This document shows, in pieces, positions 52,572 to 61,537 of a stretch of 64,000 bases of DNA. Source of the DNA: Pyruvatibacter sp. (GTDB lineage: Bacteria > Pseudomonadota > Alphaproteobacteria > CGMCC-115125); NCBI RefSeq assembly GCF_040219635.1, contig NZ_JAVJSC010000004.1, positions 248,001 to 312,000 on the forward strand, in the 5' to 3' direction. Positions within the stretch are counted from its first letter, which is position 1. Every line of letters begins with the position of its first letter. Made by a program: the position numbers and the translations under genes. The notes beneath the pieces are model-generated. The model was not told where the DNA came from. It made no database searches and was given only the letters and a program-made list of their open reading frames with translations.

Positions 52572-53378
52572 ATGAGCGAACATGCCCCGCTGATTATTGA
52601 AACACCCGCCACATATATTCGCCGCATACGACTGAACAGACCGAAACAAATGAACGCGTACACCACGCAGATGTGTGACGCGATGTGCGATGAGCTTGAT
52701 GCCTATCTGAAAGATGATGATCTGCGCGTCCTGATAGTTACCGGCGAAGGACGCGGCTTTTGCGCCGGAGGTGATGTGTCAAACGCGGATACTGATCGCG
52801 CGCATCTGATGTCGCAGCAGCTTTCCCACGCCCGTGAGATGCGTGATGGGATGCATAAGGTCATTCAAACTCTGCATCACCTGGACAAGCCTATCATTGC
52901 CGCCATTAACGGGCCGGCTGTTGCGGGTGGGTTGGCGCTGGCTTTGGCCTGCGATTTTCGCATCGCGGCTGCCAGCGCAAAACTGGGTGATACGTCAGGA
53001 CGTTTTGCGTTGTTACCGGATGAAGGAGGCGGGTGGCTGTTTCCCCGCGCCATGGGGCTGGACAAAGCGTTGCAAATGACACTGCTGGCTGAGACCTACA
53101 GCGCCGACGAGGCGATGACGCTCGGGCTGGTGACGCAGGTGGTAGAGGACGACACACTTGAGGCCACCGCGCTGGAGCTTGCCACACGCCTCGCAGCACA
53201 ATCGCCGCTGGCTGTACGGCTGGCGAAGTCGATGATGCGTAACGGGCTCGACTTGACCCTTGAACAATCCCAGCGCGAGGCTGCGCTTGCCGTGATGATC
53301 GCCAACCCGTCTGACGATGTTGCAGAGGGCGTCAAGGCGTTCTTTGAAAAACGAGCGCCGGTTTTTTCAGGCAAATGA
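52572..53378 (+). CDS. Enoyl-CoA hydratase/isomerase (crotonase family), second copy
   Basis: 268 aa. Motifs IRRIRLNRPKQMNAYTTQMC, LIVTGEGRGFCAGGDVSNAD, KPIIAAINGPAVAGGLALAL, FRIAAASAKLGDTSGRFALL. The second-loop region has Pro/Asp-rich LLPDEGGGWLFPRAMG, as in isomerase-like members. Convergent with the TetR gene that ends one base away (53380). It is divergent from the other crotonase with a 74-bp spacer, so the two may share regulation. Confidence 0.9.
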   Translation: MSEHAPLIIETPATYIRRIRLNRPKQMNAYTTQMCDAMCDELDAYLKDDDLRVLIVTGEGRGFCAGGDVSNADTDRAHLMSQQLSHAREMRDGMHKVIQTLHHLDKPIIAAINGPAVAGGLALALACDFRIAAASAKLGDTSGRFALLPDEGGGWLFPRAMGLDKALQMTLLAETYSADEAMTLGLVTQVVEDDTLEATALELATRLAAQSPLAVRLAKSMMRNGLDLTLEQSQREAALAVMIANPSDDVAEGVKAFFEKRAPVFSGK

Positions 53379-53379
53379 T

Positions 53380-54024
53380 CTATTCGCGGCTCTGCCTGGC
53401 CTCAATGCCACGGCGAAGCAGCGCGACAATGCTGTCTGCAAAATCCTGCGTTAGTGGTTCGTGGACCGTCAGTAGACGGAAGAAAATGGGTCCGTAAAGG
53501 AGATCAAGCACTGTTTCCATCGGCATATCTGTTGCTACTTCTCCATTTTTTTGCGCGCGCTCAAGGATGCCGCGTCCTTCTTCGCGACCTTTGAAAACAA
53601 CCTGATTACGAAACGCCTTAAACAACTCGCTGTCTCGCTCTGCTGTCGCCAGCATGAGCGCTGTCTGGCGTCCGCGCGTTGTGGCGAAACGGGAGATTAT
53701 GCCACGAATGTGGGTGCGCAGATCATCAAGCGCGACGGTGCCGCGAAGCGTCTTCTCGGCGGATGGCAGGCGCTCCATCAACGCAGCCATCGCCAGTTCC
53801 CGCGCATTTGCCCAATACCGATAGATCGTTGGTTTTCCAACTTTGGCGCGGGCGGCCACAGCTTCAATCGTCAGCCGTGCCGGTCCTGCTTCATCCAGCA
53901 GCTCGCGCGCGGCCCTTAGGATGTCTGCCTCTGCTCGCGCTTTTCGCGGGCGGCCAGAACCCTTGGATGGCGGCTGTCTTCCGGTTTCAGATGTCGTTGA
54001 TGGTTTGTTTTTTGGTGGTGGCAT
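53380..54024 (-). CDS. TetR-family regulator
   Basis: 214 aa. HTH at about residues 28-75 (EADILRAARELLDEAGPARL, TIEAVAARAKVGKPTIYRYW, ANARELAMAALM), preceded by a Ser/Lys-rich tail, then a TetR_C helical domain. The palindrome at 54044-54063, between it and the VOC gene, is its likely operator, so it probably represses itself and the VOC gene. Confidence 0.9.
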   Translation of the reverse strand: MPPPKNKPSTTSETGRQPPSKGSGRPRKARAEADILRAARELLDEAGPARLTIEAVAARAKVGKPTIYRYWANARELAMAALMERLPSAEKTLRGTVALDDLRTHIRGIISRFATTRGRQTALMLATAERDSELFKAFRNQVVFKGREEGRGILERAQKNGEVATDMPMETVLDLLYGPIFFRLLTVHEPLTQDFADSIVALLRRGIEARQSRE

Positions 54025-54043
54025 TCGGCGCTTGCCTATTTAT

Positions 54044-54063
54044 AAAACGTAACGTAACGTTTT
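54044..54063. promoter_or_regulatory. Candidate TetR operator
   Basis: AAAACGTAACGTAACGTTTT, a 20-bp palindrome with two mismatched positions (arms AAAACGT/ACGTTTT), containing ACGTAACGTAACGT in tandem. It lies 20 bp before the tetR start and 20 bp before the VOC gene ATG, ideal for control of both. Confidence 0.7.
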
Positions 54064-54083
54064 GTATCACATGGGAGACTGAA

Positions 54084-54539
54084 ATGCCATCACCGAACAA
54101 AAAGCTGCATCTGTCGGCGTATATCACAGTGAAGGGCGCGGCGGACGCGATCGCATTTTATGCCGCAGCCTTTGGTGCCGTAGAGAACTATCGCCTGGAA
54201 GACCCCGACAGTGGGCGTATCGGTCACTCGGAAATCTCGATAGGCACAAATATCGTCATGATCTCAGATGAGTACCCGGATTTCGGTGCTGTGAGCCCGG
54301 ATACGTTGGGCGGAACCCCGGTAAAACTTCATCTTTACGTTGAAGATGTTGACGCCGTCTTTGCACAGGCGACAAAGGCTGGCGCGACAGAACTTCGCCC
54401 TCTCAAGGACGAGTTTCACGGCGACCGGACGGGAACCCTCATGGACCCGTTCGGGCACATTTGGATGCTTGCATCGCGTGTCGAGGAGGTAACGCCCGCT
54501 CAAATGCAAAAACGCTGGCAGGAGATGATGGGCGGCTAG
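54084..54539 (+). CDS. VOC-family protein (glyoxalase/dioxygenase-like)
   Basis: 151 aa. VOC fold of the PhnB/DUF1428-like group: YITVKGAADAIAFYAAAFGAVE, HSEISIGTNIVMISDEYPDF, PVKLHLYVEDVDAVFAQATKAGA, GDRTGTLMDPFGHIWMLASR. Probably a metal-dependent lyase, isomerase or a binding protein. The frame is open far upstream, inside the tetR gene, but the ATG at 54084 follows GGGAGACTGAA and begins the domain. It is probably controlled by the divergent TetR through the palindrome in between. Confidence 0.85.
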   Translation: MPSPNKKLHLSAYITVKGAADAIAFYAAAFGAVENYRLEDPDSGRIGHSEISIGTNIVMISDEYPDFGAVSPDTLGGTPVKLHLYVEDVDAVFAQATKAGATELRPLKDEFHGDRTGTLMDPFGHIWMLASRVEEVTPAQMQKRWQEMMGG

Positions 54540-54588
54540 GTGTAAACGCGCTACGCTGAGACTTCGCTTTTATTGAGGAGACACGGCC

Positions 54589-55842
54589 ATGACCCGCACC
54601 GCACTGCCCGACCATGGAACTGACTGGGAGACGCTGTCTGCCCGGATGAACGACATGGCAACGGGAGATGTGAAGTGGCGGGATGGCAAGACCGCTGTTT
54701 ACGTGTTCAACGCAGGCGAGGACGTGTCGCGGGTCCAAAAGGAAGCCTATGCGCGGTTCATGTCTGAAAATGGTCTGGGGCCAATGGCGTTTCCCAGTCT
54801 CAAGCGCATGGAAGAAGAAATTGTGCAGATGGGGCTGACGCTGCTGCAGGCGCCCGACGACGGGGCGGGGAACGTTACGTCGGGCGGCACGGACTCCATC
54901 ACCATGGCGATCAAGGCAGCGCGGGATTATGCACGCGCGACAGGCAAGCTGGCCAAGGGTGTGCAGGCCAACATCGTTTTGCCGTGGTCCGGCCATCCGG
55001 CTTTCGACAAGGCGGCGATGATGATGGACATCGAGCTGCGGCGTGTTGCGTGTACGGATGATTTTCTGGCCGACCCCCAGGCCATGTCAGCCGCCATTGA
55101 TGGCAATACAATTATGATGGTTGGATCAGCGCCGTGTTTTCCCTATGGGCTGATTGACCCGATTGCCGACCTTGGCACAGTTGCTGAAAGACATGACGTT
55201 TGGCTGCATGTAGATGCGTGTGTTGGCGGTTTTTTTGCGCCGTTTGTGCGGATGAACGGAGCGGACCTGCCGGCGTTCGATTTTGTGGTGCCGCAGGTGA
55301 AGTCCATGTCGGCCGACCTGCACAAATATGGCTACTGCGCCAAAGGGGCTTCAACCGTCATGTTCCGGTCTGCGGACCTCAAGGAACATATGGGCTTTGA
55401 CACCAATGACTGGCCCGGCGGACGGATGATGACGCCGACACTGGCAGGCACCCGGCCAGGCGGCGCAATCGCAGCGGCTTGGGCGGTGATGAATTATCTG
55501 GGTGTTGAGGGCTATCGCGCCAAGCAGGGCCTGGTGGTTGAAACGCGCGAGAAGATTGAAGCCGGCGCGCGGGCGCTTGGCTTTGAAATTATCGGCACAC
55601 CGCAGCTTGGGCTGGTGGGCTACACCCATCCGGAGCGCGACATATTTGCGATCTGGGGCAAGCTGTTTGAGCGCGGCTGGTTTACGTCTGTTGTAACCAA
55701 GCCAAAAGGCATTCATCTCATGCTCTCACCCAAACATGCCGAGGTGGTTGACACCTATCTGGCAGACCTGGAATGGGCAACCGAGCAGGTGCGTGGCGCG
55801 AATGAACCAAAAGAAGCCAAGGAAATCCGCTACAGCGGCTAG
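54589..55842 (+). CDS. PLP-dependent lyase (sphingosine-1-phosphate lyase/group II decarboxylase-like)
   Basis: 417 aa. N-terminal helix, then SGNVTSGGTDSITMAIKAARDYA, WSGHPAFDKAAMMM, HDVWLHVDACVGGFFAPF (Asp of the PLP N1 contact) and the PLP lysine in VKSMSADLHKYGYCAKGAST. The DLHKYG-motif with GxTMT-like MMTPTLAGTRPGG groups it with S1P lyases and related aspartate-aminotransferase-fold lyases. Eubacterial members cleave phosphorylated long-chain bases. Single gene with a good ribosome-binding site (GAGGAGACACGGCC). Confidence 0.87.
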   Translation: MTRTALPDHGTDWETLSARMNDMATGDVKWRDGKTAVYVFNAGEDVSRVQKEAYARFMSENGLGPMAFPSLKRMEEEIVQMGLTLLQAPDDGAGNVTSGGTDSITMAIKAARDYARATGKLAKGVQANIVLPWSGHPAFDKAAMMMDIELRRVACTDDFLADPQAMSAAIDGNTIMMVGSAPCFPYGLIDPIADLGTVAERHDVWLHVDACVGGFFAPFVRMNGADLPAFDFVVPQVKSMSADLHKYGYCAKGASTVMFRSADLKEHMGFDTNDWPGGRMMTPTLAGTRPGGAIAAAWAVMNYLGVEGYRAKQGLVVETREKIEAGARALGFEIIGTPQLGLVGYTHPERDIFAIWGKLFERGWFTSVVTKPKGIHLMLSPKHAEVVDTYLADLEWATEQVRGANEPKEAKEIRYSG

Positions 55843-56227
55843 CCCGTTAGGGTGCGTTGCAGCATTTTTGGCCTAAGCGCCATGCATCCAGCCAATGGCT
55901 GCCATCCCTAAATGCGGATCAGGCCGGAAAAACGAAGCAACATGTTGATTTTGTTAGATACTTTTTGTTTGTGAAGATTTTTCATATTGTTCACTATTTC
56001 ACATACTCTTCGCACTTGCGGTATTGCAGGTGCTCAGTAAAGCGCCCATCTTGGTTGCAAGGCGAAAGTGCGGCGTCCCGCAATGCGGTTGCGGAGTCGG
56101 GCCAAAGCCAACAAGAACAATAAGAATAACAAGCAAAAGACCGGCCCGGCCGGTTGAGGCAGGAAAACGCGTATGAAGGGGCTTGGTACAAGCGGCTGGA
56201 CATCTGATTTCCTTGAAGGAACATCGC
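55843..56227. other. Intergenic stretch with palindrome, no clear gene
   Basis: AT-rich in the first half, including TTTGTTAGATACTTTTTG. ACCGGCCCGGCCGGT at 56140-56154 is a perfect 15-nt palindrome in the probable 5' region of the small membrane-protein gene. A 24-codon frame with KANKNNKNNKQKTGPAG ends within it. A regulatory RNA or leader is possible but unproven. Confidence 0.35.
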
Positions 56228-56446
56228 ATGAGCGCGAACATCAATATGGCCTCCTCCCACGTTTCTCCCTCGGTTTCCCCGTCCCTATCCTCGTCGGCGG
56301 CCGACGCGCACCCGGTTTCAACATTTGACCGTGCCGTTAGCTGGGCCAGAGGCGTCAAGACGGGCGATCTTGTTATCAATGCCATGTGGGTGGCGTTTGC
56401 CGCCTACGGGCTGGCCGCGACGGTGAATGTGCTGCTGACCTATTAA
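56228..56446 (+). CDS. Small single-helix membrane protein
   Basis: 72 aa. A Ser-rich soluble N-terminus (MSANINMASSHVSPSVSPSL), a Lys/Arg-containing segment, then one membrane helix at about residues 47-71 (LVINAMWVAFAAYGLAATVN, then VLLTY). ATG 56228 has TTGAAGGAACATCGC upstream. Family unknown to me. It is followed by a strong hairpin terminator. Confidence 0.6.
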   Translation: MSANINMASSHVSPSVSPSLSSSAADAHPVSTFDRAVSWARGVKTGDLVINAMWVAFAAYGLAATVNVLLTY

Positions 56447-56478
56447 GGGTCACGCAACCAGAACGGTTGACCAAAAAG

Positions 56479-56526
56479 AACGGCCCGGCGGCGCATCCAA
56501 CAAGGCGATGCGCTGACCGGGCCGTT
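56479..56526. terminator. Strong hairpin terminator
   Basis: AACGGCCCGG (56479-56488) pairs with CCGGGCCGTT (56517-56526), with inner GCGCATC/GATGCGC arms. It lies between the small membrane-protein gene and the convergent GST gene. It can serve both directions. Confidence 0.7.
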
Positions 56527-56532
56527 TGTGAA

Positions 56533-56577
56533 TTTCAGGGCTTTGTGTTTCAGGGCTTCGTGTTTCAGGGCTTCGTG
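56533..56577. repeat. 15-bp tandem repeat, three units
   Basis: TTTCAGGGCTTTGTG once and TTTCAGGGCTTCGTG twice (56533-56577), with a broken fourth unit reaching the 3' end of the GST gene. The repeat lies outside the coding sequence. It has no obvious function. Confidence 0.75.
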
Positions 56578-56594
56578 TTTCAAGAAGGTGCTGT

Positions 56595-57206
56595 TCAGGC
56601 GGATGCTGACGGACGCGCCGCAACGCGGTCATACCAGGCCTGCACGTTGGTGCACTCTGCCGGGATGGGCTGGCCAACGCTTGCACCAAACTCAAGGAAC
56701 GCAAACAGCAGGCAGTCGGCGATGGTGAAGTCCTTACCCGCCAGCCAGGCACCCTCACCCAGATTGGCGTCAAACCACGCAAGGCCATTGGCTGCCATCG
56801 CCTTGAGACCATCGGCGGCTTCGGGGCGGCACAGCATCCGGCTTTCAAACATCGGCAGGCCTTCCGCAAATCTGAACCCGTTGGCAAGCGGCTCGCAGAC
56901 ATACAGATCGGCGCGGCGCATCCACATGCGCGTTATTGCTCGCGCTAAAGGTGTGGTGCCGACAAGAGCAGACGTGCCGTTGATCTCATCAAGATACTCA
57001 CAGATCGCGGTGATTTCGGCGAGTACGGTGCCGTCGTCCAGTTCAAGACAGGGAATCTGGCCGCGCGGATTACGCTTTGTATATTCATCACCACGGTTTT
57101 CAGCCGCCATGATGTCAACTTCCTGTGTGTCAATGCTCAGACCACGCTCAGCCATATACATGCGAACCATTTTCGGGTTCGGGCCGATTGAATTGTAAAA
57201 CTTCAT
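56595..57206 (-). CDS. Glutathione S-transferase
   Basis: 203 aa. N-terminal thioredoxin-like domain MKFYNSIGPNPKMVRMYMAE with PRGQIPCLELDDGTVLAEIT (cis-Pro and the glutathione-binding E-I/S pair), and C-terminal helical domain ending NVQAWYDRVAARPSA. It conjugates or reduces electrophiles with glutathione. The ATG at 57206 begins the domain; the frame open to 57494 is rejected. Convergent with the small membrane-protein gene. Confidence 0.9.
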   Translation of the reverse strand: MKFYNSIGPNPKMVRMYMAERGLSIDTQEVDIMAAENRGDEYTKRNPRGQIPCLELDDGTVLAEITAICEYLDEINGTSALVGTTPLARAITRMWMRRADLYVCEPLANGFRFAEGLPMFESRMLCRPEAADGLKAMAANGLAWFDANLGEGAWLAGKDFTIADCLLFAFLEFGASVGQPIPAECTNVQAWYDRVAARPSASA

Positions 57207-57336
57207 GGGAGTTTCCCTCGTCAACATTTCAGATGGATAGGGCAATAGCGTGCGCCCAAGCCAAGGTCCAGCACCGCTTGTGTTCGTGCTGGCGACTTGC
57301 CATGTAAGGAACACAGATAGCGGTGAGGACAAGCAG

Positions 57337-57681
57337 TTGACGCGCCATGGGGCTACACGACTTGCAATGCTTGCGTTGGGCTGGGCTCTGTTGCTTCCCG
57401 GCCTCATTTTCGTTGTTCTGCCGCCGCCATTCGCGTTTGGCATTTTCATGGTGCTGCCCGGCATTGCCATTTTAGTGGCATACTCAAAAACCATGCGGCG
57501 GCTGGTTCAGCGGGTGCGGGCACGGCATACGACGGTTGATGTGGCACTGGGTGCTGTTGAAACGCGAGTGCCAGGCTGGATCGGGCGAAGTCTCAAGCGT
57601 ACCCGTACCAGGGCACTTGTTGACGCCGTGCGCCGCAAACGGAATGCAAAAGTGGAGAGCGACTTGTCATGGCCGACCTGA
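57337..57681 (+). CDS. Small membrane protein with two helices, PGPGW-like
   Basis: About 114 aa. Two hydrophobic stretches separated by a proline-rich turn: MLALGWALLLPGLIFVVLPP and PFAFGIFMVLPGIAILVAYS. The GWxLLLPG..LPPPFAFGIF pattern resembles putative PGPGW membrane proteins. A basic, Arg-rich cytosolic tail of about 60 residues follows. The start is TTG 57337 (GTGAGGA upstream) or ATG 57367. Overlaps the MBL gene by 13 nt. Confidence 0.65.
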   Translation: MTRHGATRLAMLALGWALLLPGLIFVVLPPPFAFGIFMVLPGIAILVAYSKTMRRLVQRVRARHTTVDVALGAVETRVPGWIGRSLKRTRTRALVDAVRRKRNAKVESDLSWPT

Positions 57682-58571
57682 AACTCAACCGGCAGTTTGA
57701 CCCTCAATACGGCGAGATGGTTGAGGTTACGCCCCTGGTGCGGCGCGTGGTGGCACCAAATGAAAGTCCATTTACGTTTAAAGGTACGGGCACTTATGTC
57801 ATCGGTCGCGGCACTGTTGCGGTGATAGACCCCGGCCCGCTCGACATGGCTCATGTGAGGGCCATTCTGGATGGGCTCGCAGGCGAAACCATCAGCCATA
57901 TTCTTATTACGCATACCCATAGCGACCATTCACCTGCGGCCGCACCCCTGAAAGACGCAACCGGCGCGCCCACCTATGGCCACGGACCGCACGGCTCAGG
58001 ACACCCTGCACCGGAAGGTGCCAAAATGGATGAGGGCGGCGACATGGCGTTTGTGCCCGACCACGCCATCCGCGATGGTGATGTGATTGAGGGCAACGGC
58101 TGGACGGTTGAGTGCGTGTTCACTCCCGGCCATACCTCAAACCACATGTGCTTTGGCCTGCGCGAGGAAAAGGCGCTGTTCACCGGTGATCATGTGATGG
58201 GCTGGTCAACGGCTGTCATTGCGCCGCCGGATGGCGACATGGCGCACTACATGGCCTCGCTGCGCAAGCTGCTGGAGCGTGACGATGAGGTGTACTACCC
58301 CACACATGGCTCGCCCGTGACAAAGCCGCACTCGCTGGTGCGCGGCTACATTGCCCACCGCAAGGCCCGCGAGGACCAGATTCTCAAACGGCTTGAAGCC
58401 GGCGACCGCAGGATCACCGATATGGTGCCCTTAATGTATGCGCAAACCGACAAGCGCCTGCACCCCGCCGCTGCCCGCTCGGTATTTGCCCATATGAAAC
58501 AACTGGCCGAAGAAGGCCGCGTGCAGACCCACGGCACGCCTAGCATCAGCGGTGAATACTGGCTGGACTAG
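57669..58571 (+). CDS. Metallo-beta-lactamase-fold hydrolase (LACTB2-like)
   Basis: 300 aa. MBL motif HTHSDHSPAA (HxHxDH), then ECVFTPGHTSNHMCFGLREE, LFTGDHVMGWS and YPTHGSPVTKP, giving the second metal site. The C-terminal winged-helix-like segment (about 235-300: HRKAREDQILKRLEAGDRRI, HPAAARSVFAHMKQL) is typical of LACTB2-type proteins, of which some cut RNA. Overlaps the small membrane-protein gene. It is followed by the PLD-VTT gene within an operon-like run. Confidence 0.9.
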   Translation: MADLKLNRQFDPQYGEMVEVTPLVRRVVAPNESPFTFKGTGTYVIGRGTVAVIDPGPLDMAHVRAILDGLAGETISHILITHTHSDHSPAAAPLKDATGAPTYGHGPHGSGHPAPEGAKMDEGGDMAFVPDHAIRDGDVIEGNGWTVECVFTPGHTSNHMCFGLREEKALFTGDHVMGWSTAVIAPPDGDMAHYMASLRKLLERDDEVYYPTHGSPVTKPHSLVRGYIAHRKAREDQILKRLEAGDRRITDMVPLMYAQTDKRLHPAAARSVFAHMKQLAEEGRVQTHGTPSISGEYWLD

Positions 58572-58638
58572 GCCCTTGCAGGCAGCAGCCGCCAAGAAAT
58601 ACGGCATACTGGCTTGTGCCCAACGCGTAGAGGATTTT

Positions 58639-60816
58639 TTGACCGAGAGAACATCCAGGCACACACCCTCCCTGCTGAAAGCCGGGTCCAATTGCTGGCG
58701 CATTGCGCGGGCGGACCGGGCAGCAATATTGATCGACGGTGCCCACTACTTCGCGGCGCTGCGCGCCTCGCTGCTGCGTGCTGATCATTCGATCCAGATC
58801 ATCGGCTGGGACATGCACAGCGCCACGCGGCTGGTGGGCGCGTCGAATGAGGCTGATGACGATGCACCGGAAGCCCTGCGCGACTTTCTGGCCCATCTGG
58901 TACGCCGCAAGCCGCATCTGAAAATCGACATTCTGCTGTGGGATTATTCGTTGCTGTACGCGCTTGAGCGTGAGCCGGTGCCGACGGTAACGCTGAACTG
59001 GATGACGCCAAAACAGATATCAGTCTGCCTCGACGATGCGTTGCCCTTCGGCGCAAGTCACCACCAGAAAATTGTGATCGTGGATGATGCGGTTGCCTTC
59101 TCGGGCGGGATCGATCTCACCGTGAACAGGTGGGATACACCCGGGCATAGCATGGATGACAGCCGCCGGACGGGGCCTTCAGGTAACCGCTATCACCCGT
59201 TCCACGATATTCAGATAGTTGTGGACGGCGAGGCCGCCCGCGACCTGGCGCTGCTTTCGCGCGCGCGATGGAAGACGTTGGGGGCAAACCGCGTGTACGA
59301 TCGGCCATTGCACACACCCAATACCGTTCCGTGGCCGGATGATGTCGAGCCTGACTTTCGTCATGCACAGGTCGGCATATCGCGCACAATGGCCGCTTAT
59401 CAGGGTGAGCCTGAAATCAGGGAAGTGGAGACGCTGTTCGTTGATGCCATCAAGGCCGCGGAAAAAGCTCTCTATATAGAGAATCAGTTCTTCTCTGCTC
59501 ACGTCATTGCCCATGCATTGGCGGAAAGGCTTCGTGAAAACCCTGATCTGGAAGTGGTGCTGGTCGGCCCGAATGTGCATCACACATGGCTTGAGGAGCG
59601 GTCGATGAATACGGGTCGGCGCAATTTCATGCGCCTCCTTGAGCAGCAGGGCGTGGCGGACCGCGTTGCGTTGCTTTATCCCTCATTGCCCGACGATGAG
59701 ACGGACCAGGGTGTAATGGTTCATGCCAAGCTCATGATCGTGGATAACCGTCTGCTTCGCGTCGGGTCGGCAAATACCAACAATCGCTCAATGGGTCTTG
59801 ACACCGAGTGCGACCTTACGATTGAGGCGTCTACGGACGAACACATGTCCGTCATTTCCATGGTCCGGGCGCGGCTTCTGGCGGAGCATCTTGGTTTGCC
59901 GCCTGAGCACGTGCTCGAAACGCTTTCCTCCCACGGCTCGTTCATTGAGGCGGTTACAGCCATGAGCACGGGTGACAGGGCGCTAAGGCCCATCAGGCTG
60001 GACGACGTACCCGACAGCAATGTCGCACAGACGGTTCATGTGCTTGCAGACCCCGAGCGGCCGGTATCACCGCAGGACCTGCTAGGTGACAGTTTCAGCG
60101 GCGACTTTTTCGGCGGCGGAAAAATGGCCGGGCAGTCGCCCGCCCGCACGGCTGGCCGATTGGCTGGCGCTGTTGTGGCTATCGGGGCGCTGGTCGCGGT
60201 CTGGCGCTACAGCCCGCTGTCAGTCTATGCAGACCCGGCGACCCTTGCGACCATGGTTGAGACAGTCCGCGACAGTGTGTGGTTACCTGTCATCATGATG
60301 GCTGCGTTTGTGGTCGGCGGACTGATCGTATTTCCTGTCACCATCCTGATCATTGCAGCAGGCATCCTGTTTTCACCACTTGCGGCCCTGGCCTACGCGC
60401 TGGCCGGTACGCTGCTTGCCTCGGCGGTGACGTATGCGGGGGGCCGGGTAACAGGTGCCGGGTTTGTTTCCGGGCTGTTCGGCCGGCATCTTGAGCGCGT
60501 GCGCCGGGCGCTGGCGCGCAACGGGATTGTGGGGGTCGCGGCCGTACGCATGGTGCCGTTTGCCCCGTTCTCGGTCGTCAACTATGCCGCGGGCGCAATC
60601 AAAGTGCGGTTTTCCGATTTCATGTTCGGCACGCTTTTAGGCATGGCGCCGGGCACGGTGATCATCACCCTTCTGGGGAACCAGGTGATGCAGGTGCTGC
60701 GAGACCCAACGCCAGGCCAGCTCGCGTTGCTGGGGCTGGGCGGAATCGTATGGATTGGCGTGGCATACGGTATGCAGCGGATCGCGGCTCGGCTGCGCGG
60801 TACTGATGACGACTAG
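58639..60816 (+). CDS. Phospholipase D-family protein fused to a VTT/DedA-like membrane domain
   Basis: About 725 aa. Two PLD half-domains: HHQKIVIVDDAVAFSGGID (HxKxxxxD) and VHAKLMIVDNRLLRVGSANT (HxKxxxxD), as in cardiolipin synthases. The last about 200 residues form a VTT/SNARE-associated (DedA, TVP38/TMEM64) domain with about six helices: VIMMAAFVVGGLIVFPVTIL, AAGILFSPLAALAYALAGTL, LERVRRALARNGIVGVAAVR. It probably makes or remodels phospholipids in the inner membrane. Its start is unclear: no ATG lies between 58552 and the domain, so the TTG at 58639 with AGAGGA upstream is preferred. The EEP gene overlaps its end, as clsB/ybhP-type pairs do in E. coli. Confidence 0.86.
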   Translation: MTERTSRHTPSLLKAGSNCWRIARADRAAILIDGAHYFAALRASLLRADHSIQIIGWDMHSATRLVGASNEADDDAPEALRDFLAHLVRRKPHLKIDILLWDYSLLYALEREPVPTVTLNWMTPKQISVCLDDALPFGASHHQKIVIVDDAVAFSGGIDLTVNRWDTPGHSMDDSRRTGPSGNRYHPFHDIQIVVDGEAARDLALLSRARWKTLGANRVYDRPLHTPNTVPWPDDVEPDFRHAQVGISRTMAAYQGEPEIREVETLFVDAIKAAEKALYIENQFFSAHVIAHALAERLRENPDLEVVLVGPNVHHTWLEERSMNTGRRNFMRLLEQQGVADRVALLYPSLPDDETDQGVMVHAKLMIVDNRLLRVGSANTNNRSMGLDTECDLTIEASTDEHMSVISMVRARLLAEHLGLPPEHVLETLSSHGSFIEAVTAMSTGDRALRPIRLDDVPDSNVAQTVHVLADPERPVSPQDLLGDSFSGDFFGGGKMAGQSPARTAGRLAGAVVAIGALVAVWRYSPLSVYADPATLATMVETVRDSVWLPVIMMAAFVVGGLIVFPVTILIIAAGILFSPLAALAYALAGTLLASAVTYAGGRVTGAGFVSGLFGRHLERVRRALARNGIVGVAAVRMVPFAPFSVVNYAAGAIKVRFSDFMFGTLLGMAPGTVIITLLGNQVMQVLRDPTPGQLALLGLGGIVWIGVAYGMQRIAARLRGTDDD

Positions 60817-61537
60817 CACCGGCACACTGCGCGTTGCGACATGGAATGTTCACAGCTATGTGGGTGTGGACGGCAGACGCGATGTTGCGAGGGTCGCCGA
60901 ACACGTCGCCCAAATGGCACCGGACATTGCCGCCTTTCAGGAAGTGGATGCACATCTGCGTGATGCTGACGGCACACCGCAGCCAGGCACCGAACTTCTA
61001 ACAAGTATCGGCGACCACAGGCATGAGGCGTGGTCGATTGTTGATGGGGACCGCCACTACGGGCAAGCGGTTATCAGTCGGTTTCCGCTGGTTGACCAAA
61101 GCCTGCACGACATCTCGTTCGCTTCACGCGAGCCGCGCATGGTAATCGAAACCCATGCAGAAACAGATATAGGTTGTATACGGATTATTGCGACGCATCT
61201 TGGTCTCAAGCGCGGGGAGCGGATGTATCAGCTTGCGCGGTTGCGCGACATCATTCTGAACCGGCCGGAGACACCTACCATTTTGATGGGCGACCTCAAC
61301 GAGTGGGGGCGCAATGCCGTTATGCGCGACCTGATGGCGAACGTATTCGACCACGCAGCAGCGCCGCCGAGTTATCCGTCCCGGCTGCCACTGTTGCGGC
61401 TTGATCGCATCTGGTGCCGTGGCGGGCTGGCGCTGTCGGGGGCCCATGCGGTGCGCTCCGCTCACCGGGCATCAGACCACCTGCCGGTGGTGGCCGATAT
61501 ACGCCCTACGACTACCCGCGATCAACGGGTCGGCTAG
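60806..61537 (+). CDS. Endonuclease/exonuclease/phosphatase-family protein (YbhP-like)
   Basis: 243 aa. EEP fold: RVATWNVHSYVGVDG, AAFQEVDAH (metal Glu), QLARLRDIILNRPETPTILM then GDLNEW (GDxN), LDRIWCRG, SAHRASDHLPVVADI (SDHxPV). It hydrolyses phosphodiester or phosphomonoester bonds; the substrate is unknown. It overlaps the PLD-VTT gene by 11 nt, so the two are translated together. E. coli has the same partnership (ybhP with clsB), which suggests a role in membrane lipid metabolism. Confidence 0.88.
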   Translation: MTTSTGTLRVATWNVHSYVGVDGRRDVARVAEHVAQMAPDIAAFQEVDAHLRDADGTPQPGTELLTSIGDHRHEAWSIVDGDRHYGQAVISRFPLVDQSLHDISFASREPRMVIETHAETDIGCIRIIATHLGLKRGERMYQLARLRDIILNRPETPTILMGDLNEWGRNAVMRDLMANVFDHAAAPPSYPSRLPLLRLDRIWCRGGLALSGAHAVRSAHRASDHLPVVADIRPTTTRDQRVG

